64,000 nt of DNA from Hofstenia miamia (taxonomy: Eukaryota; Xenacoelomorpha; Acoela), in the NCBI GenBank assembly GCA_004352715.1, contig SCFE01000046.1, positions 1,739,783-1,803,782 on the forward strand, given 5' to 3'. Shown in pieces: positions 24,315 through 33,460 of this stretch. The position numbers were made by a program, and so were the translations under genes. The notes beneath the pieces were generated by a model. That model made no database searches. It was given only the letters and a program-made list of their open reading frames with translations, and was not told the origin of the DNA. Positions within the stretch are counted from its first letter, which is position 1. Each line of letters starts with the position of its first letter.

Positions 24315-24633
24315 ATGCCTGATAAATGTTGTGCGGTTGGCTGTAAAAGCGGGTACGACAGCCAAGTTAAAGACAAATCAATAACGTTTCATCGTTTCCC
24401 CTCTGATCAATGTATGCGATACAAGTGGATAGAGAGTTTGCAACGCGCGGATTTTATACCATCCAAGTCTTCCACTGTGTGCTCTCTACATTTTAATTAC
24501 GATGATTTCACCATTGCTAGCTCTGACAGGCGTTCGCGATTCGGCTTTGTGTTGAAAAAGCGACGTCTTCTGCCTACTGCTGTCCCTTCAATCCTCCTAA
24601 ATTTTCAAAATGCGCAAATTTCTGTTAGAAAAA
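24315..24633 (+). CDS. THAP-IV: THAP-domain first exon
   Basis: The ATG at 24315 opens MPDKCCAVGCKSGY. C5 or C6 with C10 form the first zinc pair, FHRFP precedes W38, C56-x2-H59 is followed by F60, and TAVPSIL at 88-94 is the closing box; a basic KKRRLLP precedes it. It ends after SVRK at a strong donor AAAAA|GTATGT (GT at 24634), phase 1, the same phase as every other THAP and ZF exon here. The preceding CG-richer sequence contains no obvious acceptor next to the ATG, which favours a first exon. It is most like THAP-III. Joining directly to ZF3 would give only half a zinc finger, so a different downstream exon may exist. Confidence 0.85.
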
Positions 24634-25773
24634 GTATGTTTTTATTAATTTACGCTTAATGAAAGTAGTGAAATTTATTCCACGATTCTCACCAAAGTAT
24701 TGCGCTGTCATTTAAAATATCACGTGTAGCTTTGTAATTTGCAGGGAACATGGCTATTTGCCTATTTATTTTTACATTTCGCTTTGTGGCTAACATGCAT
24801 TTTCTTTTTGCACCCGCTTTTGAATGGTATTTACCAATGCTGGATATTTATCTGAATTTGAAATCAATAACATCATTGATTGCAAACAATGGTAAAACAA
24901 TGCCAGTCCCAGTTGAAATTTTGAGAAACTAATTTAATTTTATGTTGTGTTGATTTACGTAGTTGTTTGTTTTTTCATAATTTGTGTAAAAATGTTTTAG
25001 GACAAGTTTGCTTAAATTATATTAGGTCATGGACTTATTGAGCATAAACCCTGGACTAGAGTAACCACCAGATTAGTGGGTATTGGGTCATTTGGATCTC
25101 TGTGTTTGAGCCAGTGGTAACGTTCTGCTATGGTCATATATGGTAAGACGAAATTTTCTATCCATCCATACATGTGGTAATAACAATTTAATAATGTGAT
25201 TTCTAATATTTGACAAAATAAATAGCAAATTGCAAGCTGCAATTCTACAAATATAATTACAAACATTTTTGTGTTACAGGCAATTCACAAGACCGCAGAA
25301 ATATTTTGCAATGTTTCGAAACAAATAAACCAATTATAATCGTCTGTATTTATTTGCAATCCATTATTACAAATGGGAAACAACTTCATCTTTAGTTTAG
25401 TATTGCTTACAATTTACTGAAGCTGTTTCCTAAACGTTGTCAACACTTTAATAAGTTGTTGTCTTATCAAATAGATTTTTTTTTTAAAAAATGGATTAAA
25501 ATAAATATTTATCCATTCAATTCATATGAACGTAAGATATGTCTCTAAGTTTAAACAATTTTTTTGAAACTAAATATAAATTCTGAATATGTAAAAATGA
25601 ATTTATGAATTTCCATTACCGCCATGTTTTTAAATTTGCCATTCATATGGCCATAGATTTTGTTCTACCATGCCATTATGGTATCCATAATATTGTGCAT
25701 AATGGTATGGTATTATAATATAATCGACACTTTTGGTTTTAACGAGCAGTGGATCACCGGGTCTCTACTAGTA
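24634..25773. other. Intron DNA, nothing recognised
   Basis: The open frame at 24750-24932 is hydrophobic but has no recognisable family. No repeat boundaries seen. Confidence 0.45.
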
Positions 25774-26691
25774 CCGTAAACTGGGATAATTCGGAACGGG
25801 TTTTCATACATTTTTATAAATTAACAGGAAAAGAAAAACATCTTAAACACAGGTTTACTCATAAACCGCAAACATAATGTCCTTTATATATAAACAAATT
25901 TCAATACGAAAAACCTTATAAATAAATTGGATATTTGAAATTACATGAAACCATATAAATTTTGTAAAAAAATGGGGTAATTCGGAACGCTGCATGTATA
26001 CTTAACTTGGATATAAATTTGTATTATTATAATACCATCATTCTTTGCCATTATTACACTTATAATAAGGGTCATTACTGACATTATTACATATTCCAAA
26101 GATTCAATGGAAACAAGATACACATTCAATCCAGTCAGCGCCTTGATATTTCGAAAAAGAAAGTTTACAGCCATTGCAAATGTCCTCTTCTTCGGACGAT
26201 GAAGCTGGTTCGTCCTGTTTTGGAGGTCTACCTCTTCCCCGTTTTGGTATATTATGTGAACTTGATGAAGTAGATGGAATATCTGTCTCTTCTAGTGCTC
26301 TGCCCGGAACTACGAGTTTTGCACCCCGACCATCATAGTGGCATAAACACATAGGAGAAATGGTGTTCCATATGTCTCCGCTCCTGAGTGATTGTGCTAG
26401 GGCCCAATTATCCATGATAATAGTTGAACCAGGATTAGCTTTCCAAATTGCTATTGTAGCAGCCTGTAGTTCTAGTTGGTAAATGTGAGCATTCTTCTGC
26501 ATGTCGAAGTTTATTTCAATGAGTTACATAATCGGCTTTTCAGATAAAACATAATTGCATGCAATAGGTACCTATTATTAAAAATTGATAAAATGTTTAG
26601 GTATATTGTGCAAAAAAATCACATAAACATGTGGTTACGAAGGTGCTTTATATAAAAAGATTGAGGCGTTCCGAATTACCCCAGTTTACGG
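25774..26691 (-). mobile_element. TA-flanked pogo/Tigger-like DNA transposon, decayed, 918 bp
   Basis: Terminal inverted repeats of 25 bases start CCGTAAACTGGG and end in CGGAACG at 25774-25798, and in inverse at 26667-26691 with one mismatch. Each end abuts TA (25772-25773, 26692-26693), the target duplication of Tc1/mariner/pogo elements. A further copy of the inner TIR sequence (GGGGTAATTCGGAACG) lies near 25975. The reverse strand carries the remains of a transposase C-terminus. The element is far too short to be autonomous. Confidence 0.75.
26104..26502 (-). pseudogene. Transposase C-terminal remnant with Cys/His motif
   Basis: Reverse-strand frame of about 130 codons inside the TA-flanked element. 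It holds a Ser/Thr-rich acidic linker with an AT-hook-like KRGRGRPPK, then C-x2-C (ICNGC) and WIECVSCFH, the C-x2-C ... W-I-x-C-x2-C-x-H pattern seen at the C-terminus of some pogo/jerky-type transposases. The upstream catalytic core is absent and the frame stops just after the final His. The family call is inference from the motif and from the TA-flanked termini. Confidence 0.5.
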
Positions 26692-28034
26692 TATTCGGTT
26701 ATTTAAAAAAATAACATGTATAAATGACTTTATTTGTTATCCCAATGAATATACAAATTGGTTCAGATTGAAATTCGAAATTATAGCTCACTTACTTTTT
26801 GCCTTATCTAGAAAATCACAAAGATGTAATGTGCATATCTGCTTGTTAATAATAACATCAAAATAAAATGAAAGCGTTTACTGCTCCTAAATGCCACTTA
26901 ACGAATCATCAGGTCGAGTCTCTAGATCAATGAGTATTTGCCTGAAAATGTTGCCTTGGGTCACTCTGCACAGGGCGACTTTGCTGATAAATCAACCGCA
27001 ACATGAGGGCATTAAATGAATGCACATTACTTCTGCGTATCAAGATTTTTGGAGACTAGCAATAAATTTAGTATCAGTAAATTTTATATGTTCTACGCCT
27101 GAGCAATGTGCACTACATATAAATATATAAGCTGGAGAGACATGGTGGAATGTCCCTCCGTCAGGTTTCTAAATTTGATTTTGACTGGATAAATCAAAAA
27201 AATTTTCGTAAAAAATTGNCCAATTATCCATGATAATAGTTGAACCAGGATTAGCTTTCCAAATTGCTATTGTAGCAGCCTGTAGTTCTAGTTGGTAAAT
27301 GTGAGCATTCTTCTGCATGTCGAAGTTTATTTCAATGAGTTACATAATCGGCTTTTCAGATAAAACATAATTGCATGCAATAGGTACCTATTATTAAAAA
27401 TTGATAAAATGTTTAGGTATATTGTGCAAAAAAATCACATAAACATGTGGTTACGAAGGTGCTTTATATAAAAAGATTGAGGCGTTCCGAATTACCCCAG
27501 TTTACGGTATTCGGTTATTTAAAAAAATAACATGTATAAATGACTTTATTTGTTATCCCAATGAATATACAAATTGGTTCAGATTGAAATTCGAAATTAT
27601 AGCTCACTTACTTTTTGCCTTATCTAGAAAATCACAAAGATGTAATGTGCATATCTGCTTGTTAATAATAACATCAAAATAAAATGAAAGCGTTTACTGC
27701 TCCTAAATGCCACTTAACGAATCATCAGGTCGAGTCTCTAGATCAATGAGTATTTGCCTGAAAATGTTGCCTTGGGTCACTCTGCACAGGGCGACTTTGC
27801 TGATAAATCAACCGCAACATGAGGGCATTAAATGAATGCACATTACTTCTGCGTATCAAGATTTTTGGAGACTAGCAATAAATTTAGTATCAGTAAATTT
27901 TATATGTTCTACGCCTGAGCAATGTGCACTACATATAAATATATAAGCTGGAGAGACATGGTGGAATGTCCCTCCGTCAGGTTTCTAAATTTGATTTTGA
28001 CTGGATAAATCAAAAAAATTTTCGTAAAAAATTG
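26404..28034. repeat. 815-bp tandem duplication joined by a single N (likely false)
   Basis: Bases 26404-27218 recur at 27220-28034 with constant offset 816 and no difference that I could see; the junction is one N at 27219. The repeated unit begins inside the transposase remnant and ends in the middle of a MITE copy, so it follows no element boundary. That is the signature of overlapping contigs or haplotypes placed side by side. Confidence 0.85.
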
Positions 28035-28256
28035 AAAAATTTAAAATCTAGGATCGTGAAATGCATTTTTTAGGGTCTATTTTCTCAATATTTTTAAAAA
28101 TTTTCGCGGGGCTTAGCCCGGCATTAGGAAATAACAATAATATCCCCCCGTCAGAAAATCCTGGGTACGCCCCTGATGGAAATTAGAATTGCTTTTTAGT
28201 CGTACCAATGATGATGATGAAGTTCCCCCCGTCAGAAAATCCTGCGTACGCCCCTG
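27955..28256. mobile_element. Second copy of the CAGTGGCGTACCC MITE with shared flank
   Basis: From 27955 (GACATGGTGGAATGTCCC) to 28209 the sequence follows the element at 22385 but lacks its first bases. It continues past the right terminus (ends 28181) through the same flanking DNA (ATGGAAATTAGAATTGC...). A further right terminus of the family (CGTCAGAAAATCCTGCGTACG...) ends at 28256. Because host flank is shared, this copy arose by segmental copying rather than transposition. The part at 27139-27218 is the falsely duplicated start of the same copy. Confidence 0.75.
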
Positions 28257-29619
28257 TCTATACTTTTTGTGAAATACTGGGAACTCTGGCAATTTCTGGG
28301 ATATTCCTACCATTCTTGTTTATTAGTTTACTTTGTCACTGAATATTTGGCCACCAGCTTAGAAGCTCCGATCTGAGGTATCCGAACTCAGCCTTTCACA
28401 TTTTTTTATTTCCTTATTTCTTTTTTTGAATTCCTGGATATAAATAATCTATGTCACTAACTTTTGTATGAACCAATATTATTTATATTTTTGCAAAGAA
28501 AACTAATTTTTTCAATCAAAAGGCATAGATCTCAGTCTCAATTAATTGATTGATGTTCGTTAAACGTCAATTAATTTATTGTTGACTTGTAATTTTTGAA
28601 TCCATTCAATTTTTACCTACCCTGATTGGGATATGCTTCGAATAGGACTGGAAAACATCCGGAATTATTTTTTGTTAACATCATTTCTTTGTTAGTTCGT
28701 TATTCCTCATCTTCAACTGTGTGACCTCCTTAAATAGCTTGGCCAGTCCCAGAGATTCTTTAGCAATTAGAAATGAATGTATGTATTGACTTTGACGGTT
28801 ACTGTTTCATTCTAGAAATATTTTAACTAGTCATCGAAGAAACTGTACAAGACTTGTCCAATAGTATTTTCAAATGGATCAGTGTAGAGTCCAACCCTTA
28901 TAATGAAAAGGTACACACAAGCTAAACTGCTTAATATAAAAAACGAAGCACATTGAATTGTTATAAAAATATTTATTTTGTATTCATTTATTATTTAAAT
29001 CAACTATGATTTATGCAACAAAATTGAGGTAAAAAATTACAAATATATAATTTCATTCGAAACTGCGTTTCAATTTTCGCGGCTGACGTCCCTGACTTGA
29101 AATTTCAATATTCAATCCCATTCCGTTTACCCATATTGTTGTACAAAGAACATTTATTTCTGTTTTTCGGCCATTCTCTGTTTAGTTTGTACAGCCTCGT
29201 AAAAATCCTTCTCATGTAGTTTTAATAGCAGAATTTCTGCCCTTTTAAAATATATTTGAGTTTATTTTAATGTACGCTTTTAATTTTAAAGTTATAAACT
29301 TAGCCAGCTGTGTTTACCATTGTAGCTGAAAAATCGCGTGGGATGTGTCAATGGGAATTGAATTAATTGTTTTATTGTTTACAACATAATATTTTAAAAT
29401 TTTGCTTCTGACTAGGGTCCTCACATTTATCGAAATTCGTGAAATTGCTAGCGTTTCTTATATATTCATCAATTCTTGTTCAAATAAAGAGCAAAGCCGT
29501 TTCGTTTTATTTTACAATGCATGTTGAACGGAGGCTGCGCGCGCAATGGAGAATTATTTCATTCCTCGTACATTAATCACAGCTTTTCCCTCCAATGCTG
29601 TAGTCACTCGTTATTTATC
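28257..29619. other. Intron DNA, nothing recognised; promoter of THAP-V possible at its end
   Basis: No exon recognised. The last 100 bases contain GCTGCGCGCGC and may hold the 5' UTR of THAP-V; an in-frame upstream ATG at 29521 would add 33 residues without similarity to THAP proteins, so the start at 29620 is preferred. Confidence 0.4.
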
Positions 29620-29911
29620 ATGCCACGAAAGTGTTGCGTTTCCAATTGCAGATCGAACTACGATTTGAAGCGAAAACATGGTAAAGTGAAAACCGTAACT
29701 GCCTCCAATCCAGCTTACGTCACTGTTTACCGTTTCCCAACTGATTCTGCTTCAAGGCAGCAATGGATTGATGCCTTGCCAAATTTCAATCTTCACGTGA
29801 CCACAAATAGCGTCGTATGCAGTTTGCATTGGCCAAACGATTTTAAGCGCCGGCGTACTCGTAATGGGGCAGTTGTACCCGGTGAGCCCCCAAGTATATT
29901 TTCACTTTCAG
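29620..29911 (+). CDS. THAP-V: THAP-domain first exon
   Basis: The ATG at 29620 opens MPRKCCVSNCRSNYD, aligning with THAP-II (MPRSCCVPQC). C5 or C6 with C10, VYRFP at 36-40, W49 with IDALP, C67-x2-H70 followed by WP, and PPSIF at 90-94 complete the domain. A KRKHGKVKTVTASN insertion makes the loop before YRFP longer than in the other four. It ends SLS at donor TCAG|GTAAAT (GT at 29912), phase 1. It is the last THAP exon before ZF3, 3.3 kb away. Direct joining to ZF3 would read into FRRKADCMRH, half of finger 6, so either skipping to an unseen exon or a THAP plus acidic-tail protein would result. Confidence 0.85.
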
Positions 29912-30292
29912 GTAAATTTCTAATTATTTTTTTTCGCATAGCAGCCTGGTTTCATGGATTTTATTGTACGACTACGCGATTTATTTATATCATACAGACT
30001 CGTTTGAGATTGGGGCTTGGGACTAAATGCACTTATTCCGTGGCACTTCAATTATAATTAAAAATGGGATCACGGAATCTAAAATTTTACTAACAGTGTT
30101 TGCTAATTGTTGACAAAATATTGTTGGACCAGAATATTTACTGGGATGGGGCTAGGACCAGATATGTAACAGGGTAGGTGGATCATTTTTCCAAAAGGCC
30201 AAGTGTGTCAAAAGCGATTAAGCTATAAAACAAATTTATGCGTTTCCGACACTTCTTTTCATGTGTTGTAGGCTATAGTAGTAAGTTAGATG
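29912..30292. other. Intron DNA, nothing recognised
   Basis: The open frame continuing past the THAP-V donor is read-through into intron. No other feature. Confidence 0.5.
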
Positions 30293-30346
30293 TAGAGCCC
30301 TGCGAATTTACTTTTTAAATTCGATTTCGAAATTCGCAGGGCCCTA
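30293..30346. mobile_element. 54-bp mini-MITE with 8-bp TSD
   Basis: The left end TAGAGCCCTGCGAATTT and the inverted right end TAGGGCCCTGCGAATTT match at 16 of 17 bases, so the terminal repeats make up most of the element. Flanks are GTTAGATG on both sides (30285-30292 and 30347-30354), an exact 8-bp duplication as made by hAT-like transposases. Exceptionally small. Confidence 0.75.
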
Positions 30347-30616
30347 GTTAGATGTGTCTCAATTTGTTTGTACCGCTAGAACTGTTTCTCTCATAATTCT
30401 ATTAGTCACTCTTTATTTTGTTTTTGCGTTTTTCACAGTGCTTATAATCCATGCATTTTCCATCTTCCGATGTAGCCTAGTTATATATGCATAACTGTCA
30501 ACGGCATCATTGTTTTTACATTTTGTGAACTTTCTGATTGGTATTATCTGAAGAAAACCCCTTTTGTTAAAATTTATCATCAACATCATCATAGTTATAG
30601 TCGCATCCTACGCCAN

Positions 30617-30649
<33 letters not shown>
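30617..30649. repeat. (TA)n microsatellite after a single N
   Basis: About 16 TA units; the preceding base 30616 is N, so the tract length may be wrong. Confidence 0.9.
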
Positions 30650-30650
<1 letters not shown>

Positions 30651-31542
30651 AGATACGATAGTTCAAAAGTCCATATGTATTTAAAATATACATTATTTTG
30701 ATAAAATACTGTTTCATTTACTTGATTTCAATAATGATACTTGCGTACTCGCCTATTCCCACAACAGTACTGTTTTATTAAGCACTAACATAACAATTGC
30801 AGGGTAAGTAGAGTTTTAACATGTTGTCAGCATTTGTGGGATACGGAAATCTAGCCTAAGAAAGGCTAACTTCCTCCTCAAGAAAAGAACTCGCATGATT
30901 ACTTTTCATGCATGAAAATGGGGGGGGGGGTGTGGGTTTGTATTATAAATGATATCGCACGTTACACGAGTATATAATCAGGCAGGGCGATGATTGAAAA
31001 AATATGAATGAAACGAGTTTGGGCTGGACCAGATCTTTAAATTTCTGTAGGATTTAGATTTTTCAAAATTGTATTATACATTAAATAGTAATTCATATTG
31101 AGTTATTAAATATATAATTGGTGCCAAATTATTTGTAAAGGTTGTAGATATGACAGACACAGGCCGCGCTTGGGTAGTAATTAATATTACTAATAAAATT
31201 CTGTGCTCCGAGGATCCTGATATCAGTCTTATTGAAATAATAAGGTCCGCAGAACCCTCATCGGCAGTCCTTTCATTACTCTAGAATTTATGATGTACCG
31301 GTACTGTGTTCAAGTGGATTTGATTAAATCAGCATCAATTTAATGAAACCTAATACAGCCAATGTAACTTGTTTAAAGAAAAGTGTCTATTATGTGCAGC
31401 AATGTCAGTAGCTTTGAGATGTTTGGATCACTTAATGAATTAGTTCAAGAGTTTACAATAACATAATGAAGATATCTTAGAGAGCAATTGTGCTTTTATT
31501 TTATGTTTGAATATGTAATCGAATTTATTCGCATTCTATTTT
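30650..31542. other. Intron DNA, nothing recognised
   Basis: Contains a run of ten G near 30920. No exon or repeat boundary recognised. Confidence 0.5.
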
Positions 31543-32383
31543 GGCGGATGTGAAGATTAGGGATTTGGGAAAGTTTGGGAATTTGGGAAAGTTTGGTAAT
31601 GTTTGGGAAAGTTTGGTTTGAAATTTGGATACTTATAAACTTAAAAATTTTCAATATATATTGATTAAAAATTTTGGAGTTTGGTAAAGTTTGGTAATGT
31701 TTGGTTTGGGAATTTATTAAAGTTTGGGAATGTTTGGTTTGGGAATTCGGAAACGTGAGAATAGGGTTTTCGAGTCGAGTTCGAGTTACTCGGGCCGGTT
31801 TCGAGTTTTTATGTTTCGAGTTCAAGAAATTTTTAAAAAACATAGTTTTTGTGATTGGTAAGAAAATTAATATTTAAAAAAAATTAATTTTACGGTATTT
31901 TCGAGTGGATTTTCAAACGACTTCGAGTTTTGATGATTTCTCTTCCGAGTTTTTCCGATCGAGTTTTGCGAGCTTATTTCGAGTTCTTAACATTCCGAGT
32001 ACTCGAAAACTCTGCGTGAGAACTTAATAATTCTAAGCTAAAAAAGTTTTTGTGATTGGTAAGACAATTGATATTTAAAGAAATTTTAAATAATGAATAA
32101 TAATATATATATATAAATATAATTTAAATGATTTTTTATTAAATGATTGCAAAATCAGATTATATTTTAAGTTCTCACGTTTCCGAATTCCCAAACCAAA
32201 CATTCCCAAACTTTACCAAATTCCCAAACCAAACATTACCAAACTTTACCAAACTCCAAAATTTTTTAATCAATATTTATTAAAAAATTTTAAGTTTATA
32301 AGTACCCAAATTTAAAACCAAATTTTCCCAAACTTTACCAAACTTTCCCAAACTTTCCCAAATCCCTAATCTTCACATCCGCC
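31543..32383. mobile_element. 841-bp foldback element with ~215-bp inverted arms and 8-bp TSD
   Basis: Left arm 31543-31762 and right arm 32172-32383 are inverted repeats beginning GGCGGATGTGAAGATTAGGG and ending at ACGTGAGAA. Each arm is built of degenerate GTTTGGGAA / GTTTGGTAA units. Exact TCTATTTT flanks both ends (31535-31542 and 32384-32391), an 8-bp target duplication. The roughly 400-bp centre contains repeated TCGAGTT words and two direct copies of TTTTTGTGATTGGTAAGA (about 31843 and 32047). No coding capacity. Mobilisation by a hAT-like transposase is likely from the TSD length. Confidence 0.85.
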
Positions 32384-32391
32384 TCTATTTT

Positions 32392-33221
32392 ATCTAAACG
32401 TCATCGTTTAATTCCCTGAGAATCATGGCATGGTATACTTTTAAATAAGTAGTTGTTGATTCGAAGTCTTTGTAGTATTTCCATGTTTAATTGAAAAATT
32501 TTTTTCATTCTATATACCTGCTTATAACAATTACATACTAAATAAACAAATGAAACCTTCAAAATGTATGTATTTTAATTACCCTGCAATTTTATTTTTA
32601 GGCCAAATTTAAGTATTTTTACAAAATTATTTTTTTAATGTATATTCAAAAATTAAATTTTTCATTTATATTGGACGGAATGTGAAAAGCGTTGCCGGAC
32701 TCATTTATAACCTTCTCTTTTGAATGTTGATCACATTTGACTTATATTACCAAATCTACATGTATATTGAATCTTCATTGTTTCTTAATCATTGATAAGA
32801 TTATCATAGTTTGTTGTCCACGATATACTATTAAATTCACGGGTATTTGTCCTAACCACTTACTTGTTTGAAATAGTAATATAAATAAAGTACTTGTTTT
32901 TCAGTACCTAATCTCCGATCCAGCAGTATACGGTATCAACTTAAACTAGAAAATTTGTAAAAAATAGCTTACCCACAGCCCTAGATTTCTTTTACAATTG
33001 CTTATAATGTGACTGACAACACATTACAATTTACAAAATTGACGATAAATATGTTTTCTTTCTTGACATAGTTTAAGCAAAATACACGAAAATGTGAAAT
33101 ACTTACACGAATAAATTTTTGCAATATACCGAATGCACTAAACATAGTGAATTATACAGATTTTTATTTACAATGTGGTAATCTCAATATAAGATTTTAT
33201 TTTTCATAATTACGATTTTAG
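32392..33221. other. Intron DNA, nothing recognised
   Basis: Last part of the intron before ZF3. No exon recognised. Confidence 0.5.
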
Positions 33222-33460
33222 GATTTCGAAGAAAAGCTGACTGTATGCGTCACGTGGAAAGGAGCCATTCGCCAACTTCAGCCAATAAGATGAGAATGGA
33301 AGATGCGTCAGCAAGTGTTGAACAAGAGGAAGCTACAGACTTTACAATCAGTGAAGAAATTAAAATGGAGCCAGTGGAGGAAGTGGAAACTGTTGATGAA
33401 AAACCACAGAGCGATTTTGATAGTCTTCTGGAGCACTTAGCCAGTGAAATTGGCGATTGA
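33222..33460 (+). CDS. ZF3: terminal exon, end of finger 6 and acidic C-terminus
   Basis: Acceptor ACGATTTTAG|GA, phase 1. The first residues GFRRKADCMRHVERSH complete finger 6 begun in ZF2: after CWVC come exactly twelve residues, then H, four residues and H. The remaining roughly 60 residues are strongly acidic (runs such as EEIKMEPVEEVE and LLEHLASEIGD), with a consensus-like sumoylation site (IKMEP), and end in TGA at 33458-33460. An acidic tail after a finger array is typical of a regulator with an activation or interaction region. An ATG at 33245 is internal and not a start. Confidence 0.88.

Larger units (their letters stand above)
1642..33460 (+). other. Composite THAP / C2H2 zinc-finger locus (gene-level entry)
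   Basis: Eight coding exons on one strand: THAP-I (1642-1915), ZF1 (7946-8113), THAP-II (16030-16357), ZF2 (19367-19669), THAP-III (21073-21427), THAP-IV (24315-24633), THAP-V (29620-29911) and ZF3 (33222-33460). ZF1, ZF2 and ZF3 are consecutive exons of one gene, because finger 2 is split between ZF1 and ZF2 and finger 6 between ZF2 and ZF3, and both rebuild perfect C2H2 spacing when joined in phase 1. Every THAP exon also has a usable phase-1 donor, so each is compatible with the next ZF exon. The simplest product is THAP-I plus six fingers plus an acidic tail, a likely sequence-specific nuclear DNA-binding regulator. The other THAP exons may be alternative first exons, or independent THAP genes whose later exons I cannot see. 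Confidence 0.65.
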
